Both the position numbers and the translations under genes were made by a program. The notes beneath the pieces are model-generated. The model was not told the DNA's origin and did not search any database. It saw only the letters and a program-made list of their open reading frames with translations. From Taeniopygia guttata (Eukaryota; Chordata; Aves; Passeriformes; Estrildidae), in assembly GCF_048771995.1 (NCBI RefSeq), contig NC_133036.1:16275001-16339000 (forward strand): 64,000 nt of DNA, written 5' to 3'. Shown here piece by piece: positions 38,901 to 50,800 of this stretch. Position 1 is the stretch's first letter, and the number at the start of each line of letters is the position of its first letter.

Positions 38901-40648
38901 GAGACAAAAATATTGCAGGGCACAAAAAAACATACGCTTTGAAGTCCCTGGTGCTCAGCTGTAAAATAGTACATGGTGTATAATGTCTGACCGAGTTTTC
39001 ATCAGGAATGCAATACTGTTGCAAAGTTGCAATTTTGCCAAAGTAACGAGCATATAAAAAGTTTTCTATCGTATTTTCAAACATTCATTATAAAGCCCCT
39101 TCTTAACAACCCAATAACTGAAGTCTGCATATTCAGCCAAGTTATCAGACCTACAAATTTGGAAAGACCTCCAGCGCTAGTCTACTTAACTGGATGCATT
39201 CCAGCATCTTTTCAGCCAACTGGCATTTGCTCCCAAATTTACAGCTGGCAAACAACCTCCTTAAACATTTCCAGTTCCTCAACAGAACTGTTTAATGTCT
39301 ACCTTTAACACACCAACCACCTGACTTCAGACACAGCACTCAGCAGCTCTGACCGCGGGGCGCAGAGTTATAAAATTTACAGCTTCTTGAGTTGGAAAAC
39401 CACAGGCTCTGCGGCTGGAATCTGCTGGATCTATTCCGAAGGAAAAGAACTCTGCCTTTAGCTTACGGCACAAAATGGTAAAACAATGGATAAATTGAAC
39501 TCTCCTGAGTAAAGAACCTTTTCCTTTTGCTGCTAATTTTGATATGAAAGCTAAACCAATAAATTCTCTAAACTAGCTGGGCATCTGCTCCTTTGTTTGA
39601 GATTTTTTTTCTCATGGCCATCCTAAGTTTCCGATATAATACTCTATTTTGCAGGTCAATTTTTTAAAGAGTCTACTAACATTGCTTTGTTATGATTGAC
39701 TTGGTGCTTTCCAGTATTTTTTTATTGTAAGATGTGCATGTGAAGTTATTTGCAGCACACTGAATTCAGAGAAATTCATTGATATAAGCTAAGTTCCTAT
39801 TCCTTCCATGATGTTTTATTCAATGTATAGGAAAGAATACTAATGCCAGGCTTGTAGCATGCTGAGAAAAAGACTCTATCTCTGTGGAGGTCTAACTGAT
39901 ATTTATTAATCACTTACAGAGTGAAGGTGAGCATAGAGGAAAAAATCCAGGTAAAAAGGACTATTTTCATCTGCATGTGCCCAGTTCACAAAAAGGGCAA
40001 GAGCCCAAACTCTGAATCCCAGTATCCATGGTGCCTTTGCTCTGCATCCTCAAGCTGCATCTACACAGCAGACATCATCTACACTTCCTGGGTCATTCCC
40101 ATTCTTTGGAGGCCTTGGATAATTTCTTTAGGGGGATGTACCAATCTGCAGGGAGGGCAGACAGAGAAATCTGTGTGAGGTCAAGTGCCTAGCTGTGCTT
40201 TGCTTGAGACCTGCAGTTCTCATCCACTGGGGATCTACATGCTGTTTAATAAATATTAGCCAATATCCTAAGCCATATTCTGATTTCTCTGTTCAATTAA
40301 GGTTAATTCCACGGACTTCTATGAATTTATTCTGGTATATTTAAGCATGCAGCATATGGTTCTGGTGGAAAAGTGTTTAAAACAAGTTTTGAAACTACTC
40401 TGTTGTCTTCAATGGGCAGTTACTGGATGGGATCCTTGACAGTGGCAGCACCAGGGCTTCAAAGGAAAGTGGGAGAACACCTGCTTGGAAAGCAGTAAAG
40501 GAAGAATTACCCACTGGGTACTTAAGCCAAAACTTAAAACAAAAGGGGTTTTATCTCTACAGTACTTCTAAAATAACTTTAAACACAGTCCTAACTAAAA
40601 GCTTATGACAAACTACTGTTTTTCAAGTCCACTAAGGTCATTAAAAGG

Positions 40649-40690
<42 letters not shown>

Positions 40691-41795
40691 TCCTTGAAAG
40701 GGTCGTAGATGATCTCATTTCTACTTCAGCTGTTTCAAATTTATCTTCCATTGTTATTATGTTCCATTTTTTCACTGTTCACAAGCTAAATGTACAACCT
40801 TCAGGGATGCTGTCCAGCTAATCTCTCCTCACTACAGGAGAACCCTTTTATCCATTGTATTGAGTCAACATCTGTATCTTATAAGTACATCTTAGGTCTC
40901 TTTAGCCTACTTTCTCTTCAGGGGAAATCAGTACAAATTTATCATCTAGTAGCTAATAATAAATGTAATCCTTTATAACTGCAACTTGGCTTTCTCCCAG
41001 TGGCAGCTACATCATCAGCAAAGCCATTCCACCTGGCCTCCCTTCTCCTCTTTTCCCCTATTGATAAAGAGGAAGTGATTTACTGGATTTAATTAGATGT
41101 ATTCCTGCCTTGAAGCTCCATTCACCTTCTCTTCCTGTGGATGTCTGCCTCTTTACAAAGCATCCTTTCCATCTGGTACTTATTGATGTTAAAATAAACT
41201 CTTTATTTCACAAAGATGTCACAATCTCTTGATTTAATGTTTCACCAAGTTTGAGGTAAACTTCAATGAGGATTCTCATCCTGTTTCATCCTGGGAAACT
41301 TTACTTTCTCCAATTGTATTTGAATTCTCCAACCAGTCAATTCTTCCTTCATCTGCTTATTGATAGAATGGAACACAAAATTACAAAACTCTCATTTTTT
41401 AAAATCAGTTCCTTAATCCCTGGCCATGCAGCCTCTTTCATGCCCACATTAAGTTTTGTTTTCTTGTGCCCTTTCAGAATCTTTCTCAGCATTTGAGTGA
41501 ATCATGGAGGGTGACTGAATATTTCACCAATGAATGTCCTTAGTGACCCCCACAGGTGACAAAGCCCTGTGGGGGCTCTCCTTCTCCAAATGATTTTCAG
41601 CAGCTGGTGGTGCCCACTGGCAGCCCTTGCTTGCAAAGTTAGATAGTCAATGATAAATATACTGACTGTTTCTCCTCAAGTTAAATATCTTTCAGTTAAC
41701 AGAAAAACACTGAAAAGGTCTTTTTCTGGATGAACTGACCTTGGATTACCTAGGGTCAAATAACAGATAAATGAGCTGAAGGTATACAGCTACAC

Positions 41796-41831
<36 letters not shown>

Positions 41832-44800
41832 AGCAGGTTTCCATTTAAGATGAGACAAATATGCTACGAAAACTACATATTAAAAAGCTGGTATCAACTT
41901 CTCATCCTAGATTGGCATCTACCATATTTCTACCCCTCTGACCACTGACCATTATTTCATGTAATCTAAATTGGGCCATTTCAGCAACTGTCTTCTGAAT
42001 CTATGAATATTTTTCATTTCAGCTTTTACCGGCTCTTGAAAACCCATAATCACCAAAAATATCAGTGTTAACTTCAGAAGGACAATGATACACAAATTCT
42101 GAAGGACATCAGTTTACTGGCTTTTCCCTTCCCTTCCTCTGTGAAATCAATTCCTGAACAATCCAGAAGGGATCCTGATGAATCCTAAAACCTCATCATT
42201 CATTCACCCTTCCAGCAGTTGTGCTCATGAAATACTAGTCATGCATATTAATTCCACTTTCATCTCACCATGTTCTCCTCTTCAGAAAATATCTGGCCAC
42301 TACAGTTTGTACTTTTTTTCCCACAACCCAGTTAAATTACAGAGTCAGTACTCTTTGTCTTTTTTAGTATGATTCATTCCCATAATTACATATCTATAAT
42401 ATATAGAAGTATAGATATGGAGGGGAGGGTTTGGTGAAATTCTAGGGTAAATAAGAAAAGCCCTTTACGTATTTTTCTGGTGTCTGACCCATTTTTGAAT
42501 AGTGTTGAGGACTGCAATGTCTGATGAAATGATACGTGCTCAGCCGAACTATTGAAAAGCCTGGCAGAAAAGCAGATGTATAGGAACACGCTGTACAATA
42601 AAAAATAAACACACCACATCTCACAGAACTGCAAGGCTGAACTTGTGGTGTGCAAGGCAATGGGAAATGTAGATTTTTTTTTCTTATTTGCATCTCCTGC
42701 TCTCTCAATACATGCTTCAGATGTCTCTTTCAAGAAAATATTTTGGAGGATGACTGGATTTCAAAGGAAGTGATTGCCTTGAGCACAGACTTGCCAGACC
42801 TGTCTGGTCCCATCCTCTCCTGGGAATGTTGCTGGGAGGATGAGGACGTGCACAGCCTGAGCTTCCTGGATACCTGCAGCCTGCTTTGCATGCAGAAACA
42901 AAGGCAAAAACCTGGACCATTGCAGCCACCATAAAAATCTCTACCAGAATTATAACTGCAGAATGAAATGGGCATGAGCTGTGTTTATATGGCATTCAGT
43001 CATAGGTGAATGGCAATAAATACAGCTGCAAAACCTTCTATTTTCAGTCCACCTGAAAAATAAAAGCTTCTGTATTATACATACAATTTATCCGAGTCCT
43101 CAATACCTGCAATGCACCATTTTACTAGGGCTCACACTGAATTATTCTGGAAGAAAAACAACAGCCCTAATCTAGAAAAAAAGTATTAAATTTCTTTTGA
43201 ATACAGCCTAATTTTAAAAAAATTAAAAATCTAAAGATTGCAGGAAGAAGTTGAGGTCCAAATCCTGAAAAAAATTATATAAAACTAATTTAGTTGAATA
43301 AAAAATTGCAGCAGGACAGTTTTGTATGCTTCTTTGAAAATTACAGGTGAGATAAAAATGAAGATGAAGCTACACTGTAGTATGCTTAAACGGTCCTTTT
43401 TAAAGCCTGCTATCAGTTTCTGGTATTTGGAGCTGAAGCAGGATTTGTTTCACTATTATGGCTGCTAGCAGACATTCAGGAGCTTTGTTTCTCAAAATAT
43501 ATTTCTTCAGTTTTCTGGCATTTTTGCTTCTTAGAGTTATTGCTAAGTTATAAATAATGCAGATATCTGAACAGAAAATTCTGCTTTTTTTTTTTTTTTT
43601 TTTCCCAGAATTAAGCTTGCTGAATGTTGCCTAAATTATTAAAGGGGGGAAAAGACATCTTAAATGCAGTTCATAGATACGTGTAATTGGGGAACACATA
43701 ACAGTTTTAGTCACTAGAATCCCCAGCTCCCAATGCCAGTGGTGTAGGTAGTTCAGTAAAAATACAAGGGAAGATTAAATAAGCTCTGAAAGGAGCAGCA
43801 GCCTCCACTTAAATGTTACATTTTAATAAAACTGTTTAGCATAATTTGAAAGGATGAAAATAGAAGTGTTATTTGGCATTAATTTCTTTTCTTTAATCTT
43901 TATTCTGCAAAGTATGTGCATGATATGCAGCCAAGTCTTCCTGCAGGCGATTAATTATTCATACTTCAGCTATATAATAATAACAGAGCTCAAATCTACT
44001 TTGGGTTCTGACAAATAAGATTCCTGGGAGTCCAGCTTAACATTTCACAGTATATGTAAGTGTGGTGGTTTTGGTGTAAGGCAGATGATTTGCAGAGAGA
44101 GGAGCATGTCTGTAGCTTGTAGACAAAGCTGATTGGACTAAAGGAAGATCCCTATGAACACACATAACCAAAATGAAAAGGCATTGTGAATTGTGATGGA
44201 AATTTGTGGAAAGACAAACCCTTAGCCCATGTCAAACTGCCATGTCAAAACAGACTTAACAGCTGAGTTTCAAAGCCAAATACCTGCTAGTGCTAAAAAG
44301 GGCAAACTAATGGAGCTAACAGGAAGCAAAGCCCTTAATGATTCAGGCTGAAATGGCCCCTCAGATGTTCTGATGCATTTTAGAAGAAAATCTAGCTAAG
44401 CAAACTAATGCAGAAAGAGGTTTTTCTTAGAATGGTAGCAAAGGCCAATTTCAAAATTGTAAAACTTGAACTAACCATATAAATAGCAAATTTCCTTTCT
44501 GCTTACAATAGTTTGAACACAGGACATCTGGCAAACAATGTAGGTGACACAGATTTGATCATGAGATAAACATATATAATAGAATAACTGAACCAACAAA
44601 AATTCATTCTACAGGAACCTGTGTGTGGTATTTTGACTGCATTCCAAGGTGGGTGTGAAAATGGCTCCACTCACCTGCAGTTTCAGAAGCATGAACCTGT
44701 AACCACCGAGCATTGAAGTAATGGTACCTTTAATTTTTACATTATTGGATTTTATTGTATGCCATGTATGGGAGGCATTCATAATCCCCATCACCTCTGT

Positions 44801-47800
44801 GAAACTCAGAAATTATGCTATAGGGTGTTTCATGCACCTTCCTTTTCACTGAATTTGTGACAGTTTGCTAAATTTCAGACCTCGGTAAAGCAGTGATTGA
44901 CCACACAATTAAGTCTGAATGCTATCATGACTCAACACTATTCTTTAATCTCTCTGAGAGCCCCAGTGCAGAGCTGAAGCTGTCAGTACCAATTCTGTAA
45001 TGGACATCAGGGCAAGAACAAACAGAAGCCAGGCTTACTTCAAAGACCAGCGTCTCATTAGTGGGTCCTGCAGCATAGAGACTCTCGGGGTGGTTAAAGG
45101 AGCGTTGATAATCAAAAACTGTCCCAGCAAAAGGGAACTTCCCTGGCCAGTCGATTGTCCAGTCTCCTGTCAGGTAGTACTTGCTGGCCAGGCTGCGCAC
45201 GGCCAGGTAGCTGGGGGAGACGTGCATCTCCTGCAGCTGGATGCTGCGCGCGCCCGCTGGCACCGTCACCACCGCGTAGTAGTCTGTGAGGAGAGGAGGC
45301 AGCAACGCGTTGGCAGCTGGCACACACACAGCTGGCTCATCTCCCTGAGCCAGCTTGCAAATCAGAACTTCAGAAGACACACAACTGTTCTGACCCGCCA
45401 AGGTAGTCCATTTTCACTGGGAAAAAACAGTTCTGATTTTAACATCCCCCCTCCCTGCCCCATGCAGCCCGTAAGCAGAGTAACTCTGAGGTATTTCAAT
45501 TCCTGAAATTTTTCCTTGTGATTAAAGGCAAGAAAAAGCAAGTTCACCTTAGAAAAATTCAGAACACATTAATGGTGGCTCCACTGTAGCTTTTCCTGCA
45601 GTTTCCTACAGTAGTTGGAAGGTACTACTGCCAAGCACAAGGGCTGTAAGGTGAAGTGCACTGGGATGCAAAGTCTTCACAAAGCCCTGGATACCAGAGG
45701 ATCTCCCTGCTGCCAGCCAGGGCTGCATTACTACATCCTGGACAATTCCCTGGCCTATATTACTGCAGTAAGGACATGTCTTATGACCAACAGCAAAGAG
45801 ATCTTCAAAATACCCCTGTGGGTACTGAAATCTTATCTGTATTTTATGCCTAAAAAAACCTGCAGCACAGTGAGATTATTTCCCAAGAAGCCTGTGAAAG
45901 TCCACTAAGGAAAAGTCCACCTCCCTGTGCCTGGATCTTCCACTGAAACAGCTTCCAGACTACTCAATTTGAAAATGGACATGGAAATACTGTCATGTTT
46001 GGCATTGTGCTGTGTATTGCTTTTTATATGTTCCACAGTCCCACCCCAGTCAGAGCTGCTGACAGCTATTTTTTTCTTGCCTGAATCCTAAAATCTCTTT
46101 TAAGAGGATTCACATGTATAAAGGGAAAATGTGGCTTAAGAAACAAGAGAATTGTTTAACTGACCAAGACTTATGCTCACAGCCTTCTTGTTACCAAGAG
46201 ACAGGAGAAATGTGAACTTTCCTCTCACTCTCCCTGTGATTTTCTCCTCACATCTGGACCCTCAGCCACTGCCTGAATGAGCAAGGAGTCATACATATTG
46301 CATGGGGACAGAGCAGAGCAGTGAGTTGATGATCATGGGGAACAGTTTTCCTTACCATTAGCTTTGTGCTGGGTCAAGTATTGGCCTTTAAAGAACTTGC
46401 ACGTTGAATTATCTCCTTTACAAACTCCGCAAGCATCCAACACAGCTTTGGAACCAAGTCCATGATCACACCCTACTTGCTGCAACCAAAAGGCACAAGT
46501 GAAGGACTCAGACAAAAGGGAATTTGAAGAAACAGCTGCATTTTCCCTAAAGGAGTCAATTGCCCACTAACAAAAAATAAATAGACATTAGGATTGTAAG
46601 AAACTTAATTTTATCTTACTTCACATATTCCATCAATACAAACATCATAATTATTTGGAGAACACAGAGTTCCATCTTTCACTTTGCTGGACATTGCAAA
46701 GAAAAAGTCAAAGTCTTCAGCTGTGCAATACAATTTACATCTGTCTTGCTCTGGGGAGAAAACAAACAAACAAAAGACAAGGAAGCATTAGGAGACCTGC
46801 ACTGTTAAAGAGATAAAAAGCATCTTGGCTGTTGTTTCTTCCTGTATTCTAGAAGATAAGCTACAAGGATGGACTGTGCACGATGACAACTTAGGACACC
46901 AGAATGTACCTAAATAGAAATATAGCTAAATAAAGTAGTTTATATTATGCTTTTTTAAAAGCACATGTGAGTTTGCTTGTCCACACAAAGAATTAAGAAT
47001 TAAAACTCAGTGTAAAAGCATTGCCTTAGCCCTGCTGCTGCACCCTGCTTTCAGTTCCACTGCCTCACAGGCTCAAGTTTCATTTTTATTAAGATAAATG
47101 GGAGACTGCAATAATTTTATCTGAAGTTTACTTCAAATTTGGGAAAGAAATAACATGGCACAAATGATCAGTTCTGCTGAAAGCTAGAACTCCAGCCAGA
47201 CTTCCCCAAATAAAAGTATTTTTCCTCCAACAAATCCCAACCATTGTCAAATTTCTCCTTACACACGAGTGGTGTGTTATAAAAGGTTGATGAATTCTGC
47301 ACAGACAAAACCAGTCATGAAATAATAAATATTATCACAACTGCTGAAATGCAGAGTTTTAATACAAATTGAAGTGCAGCAAATAAAACAGTTTTTAAGA
47401 ACATGAGAATGTTCTTCATGAGTATTCCAAAGAGAATCCTTTTATTGTTAAATCAGTAGCTGGATTTCCAGTAACCTCTTCTACACAGGTAAAGAATCTG
47501 TGGCAATTTTGAGAACCAGATTATGTTTCCAGGATGATAAATGTAGATCTTGGGTGAGCTTTTACAAAGCAGCTGAGAGGAAGGCTGGGAATTTTCAACT
47601 TCAGAATTTCTTTGGGACATCTTGCTTTTGAAAATGACACCCCTTGTCCCTAATTTTAAGCCTCTTTTACTAAACACAGCTCCTCCTTGTAAAACCAATA
47701 TAGGCCACCTTAATTTCTATTAAACAAGATGTATTTTTTGCCCTATTATATAATATCCACTGCTGCATGCTGTGAAACCATATTACTTCTTTCCTCTGTT

Positions 47801-50800
47801 CACACTAGCCTGTTAGGATATTTTTAAATACCTGAGAAAATATCCACAAAGATTTTTGAAGAAAATATAATCATGCTATGAATTAGTGTCTGTGCATGTA
47901 TATATTTAATTATACACATTATCATCAAAAGCAAATTTGTACATGTGCTAAACAAAGCAGCTATGATGTGAGAAAATTCAGACACTTTTATTCAACTAAT
48001 GCTTTCAAACTGGAGAAAATATTTGTTTTAGCAGATAAAAGTGAATACTGATTCAAAATATTTACAAAATTAAGATGCATAAAATAAAAATAAACTCGCT
48101 TGTGCAAAATAACAGAGATAGTTATTGAGACCTGAACTTGATAAAGATCTCATAGTAAAAGAATGACCTTAAAAAATGTATGCCAGTATATTGTTTGCAT
48201 TTCCACTTCTCATGGGACCATACCAGCAGAAAAGTCAAAAGGTTGATTTACTGTTACATTTCAAAATCTGAGAACATTCCAAAAGAAGGATGATTCTGGT
48301 AGTGTTATTGTGGAAGCTTACATTTCCCATGCTGAAAATTCCATGGAAATTGTTTTGCTTGGGTTTCAGACTAAGCAATATGGAATATAAAATGAGAGAG
48401 AGAGGGGCAGCAACAGCCGGGGAGTCACGGTGAGGACAAGGACTCGAATTCCCAGCCCAAATCAATCCTGCGTGTCCCTGCAGGCAGGATCACACAGCAG
48501 CCTGGCTCCAGCTCTGCCAGAAAGCAAACACATCTCAGCCAGGGCCAGCGAGCTGTATCTGCTCCCAGGGCGTGATGCTCGCCCAGAGCTCAGAGCTCCC
48601 TGTCCCTGACAGCAGGGCCACTCTCACCTTCCACTTTGGTGTAGGGCTTCCACTTGTAGAACCAGCCCCGGAAGGGTTTGCTGTTGTACTCTGCACACTG
48701 CAGGGCTCGGAAGTCCAGGCTGCCTGCTGGGCAAGGCTGCTTATTGCAAAGCTGATACACACGGCTGGAACCTTGGCAGAACTTCCCACCGTACTGAGGC
48801 CTACAAAGAAAAGAGAAAAAGATGATTTTGCAAAGTCTCCCTTTTGTGTGATTGGCATGTTACACGTGTGTGAGAATACAGGGAACAGGAGAGGACATTC
48901 TGCCTTGGGAGATCAGTGTTTCTTATATGGGCCATTAATTTTCATGGTTCCTAAAACCAAGCAAAGCAATTGACATGAGTTATCTACTTGGATCGCTGCA
49001 GACTCAGCAAAGATGCAACCATCTAGAGGTGAGTCATGTTTGCACTAATTTAAATTTATAGGGCTATTTGGTGCTGGCCGGGTTCAACCTTGTTATACAG
49101 CTATTTTTACTCGGCTGTAACCAAGGAATGAACATGTGCAAAGAATTACCTATCACAATTAGAGTTAATAAATGATAACATAAAACTGATCAAACAAAAA
49201 GAGAATGAATGATTGCATTTGCTTGTTCATTTATTTTGTAAATCATTTGGAAAAAATGTGCTTTTAAATAGACAGAGGAAACAGGGACTGTGCATAGTTG
49301 TCCTGCTTTAGGAAAGTGCTGGAATTCTGAGGTAATTTTAAACATGTCACATCCACTTCAGCAAACCTCACCTGGGCATTTCCCTTCACCTTGGCCAGAA
49401 TGGCAAGATCATATTCTATTACTTTGCTCGTACCTCACATTATCAGAAATTTTTTTTTAACTATTTGGTCGTGCACAGATAGTGTAAAACAATATAAAAT
49501 GCGAGAGTTGCTCTTTTGAACTTAGCAATTCACTGATGTCATTTGTGCAGTTTCACAATGCTCAGATACACATCTGCAAGCACTGAGCCAAGTCTTCAAA
49601 ATAACAAATTCTAAGAGCTCTTTGTTGTAGTATACATTTCCAGCACCAAGCAAAAAGAAATGTACCAATGCTACATTTGCACTTATTTATATAATGACTT
49701 TTTTAAAAATTAGGGAACTTCAGTACTTGAAGGACAAGATATAAACTTTGAGTAGACAGCTTTGCTCATATTATACACACATTAAGGGAAAAACCCAGAT
49801 TAATATAAAAGATACTGAATAACAGTAATATATTAACTAAAAGCAAAATTCAAAATTCTAAGAGTATAGAATGTGCAATTGAAACATATTGTTCGTTGAA
49901 ATCCCTAAACACTATGCTCTAACTATTCCCCACATCCAAGGATCCCATGCAACTCCTGACTTGCTCATGCCTGGAGTAGCATGGACACAGCTCTGTGCAA
50001 CATGGAGGAGAAAATCCAGGTGCTTCTTCTGTTTGCTGTGGTATCAGTTTTAACTCCCATATGTCTAACCCTCTAACCAAGCTGGGACTTGCTTTTTTAA
50101 ATGTTTTACTTACACAATATCTGCCTTTTCCAGAATTCTGGGCTGCAAAACAGTCTTTCAGAGAAAGAGATGGAAACCCACCTGTTATTGTGTTTAAAAC
50201 TGTGTTAAATCACCAGTGCTGTGGAGAAAAACCACAACAACTTCCACTGACTTTTCTTGAGGTCACCTGCCAGCTACACTGATACTGGCTATAATGGTAA
50301 TGTCTTAATGTCAAATTTTCTGTCCTAGTTGTTGGCAATCAAGCCTGTGAAGGTCAGGGAGGATGCAGAACATCAGTGAAATCAGGGAGTGTTTATGTTG
50401 ACTTTGTGCAATTGGTAAGAGCTTTGAGTTAAAGCAGCCAAACTGTTGGGTGCTGACTCAACTCCGTATAGACTTTCTTTACAGCTTCAGTACATGGAGA
50501 ATTTTTGACCTCCTTCAACCCCAGAGACCAAATCTGCTTTAGTATAAGGAAAAGAAGCAACCTCCTTCCAAATAAATGCTACCAAATAAGCAATATAATA
50601 GAATTATTTATGGCTAGATCATGATTTCCAGATGCACTCTTGCATTTAAGGATGGGATAAAATTCGTCCAAACTAAGAAAGCTCCCCTCAGGCCATCAGG
50701 GCAGAGATGCCACCTATAAGTGGCACGAGACCGAGGGGTGGATCTAACCATGGACAGCATTTCTCAGGTGATCCATGACTGTGAGACGTGTGCTACCATC

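Larger units (their letters stand above)
35025..45038 (-). other. ADAMTS18 intron, 10.0 kb
   Basis: The largest intron in the window, within the spacer domain. It contains a sense-oriented solo LTR (35,498-35,777), two copies of an 86-bp sequence (37,635 and 38,963), a GC-richer stretch at 38,360-38,830, A-runs at 40,649-40,687 and 41,797-41,828, and a T-run at 43,585-43,603. The remainder is AT-rich and unassigned. Confidence 0.88.

Noticed and set aside
38354..38983. A 209-codon plus-strand open frame in the 10-kb intron
   Set aside because: It begins at TTG rather than ATG, has no recognisable motif, lies in a GC-richer patch where open frames lengthen by chance, and runs into the unrelated 86-bp repeat.
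44609..44794. A 61-codon minus-strand frame just downstream of the spacer exon
   Set aside because: The spacer continues directly from 45,039 to 35,024 in phase and with family similarity, so no exon is needed here.
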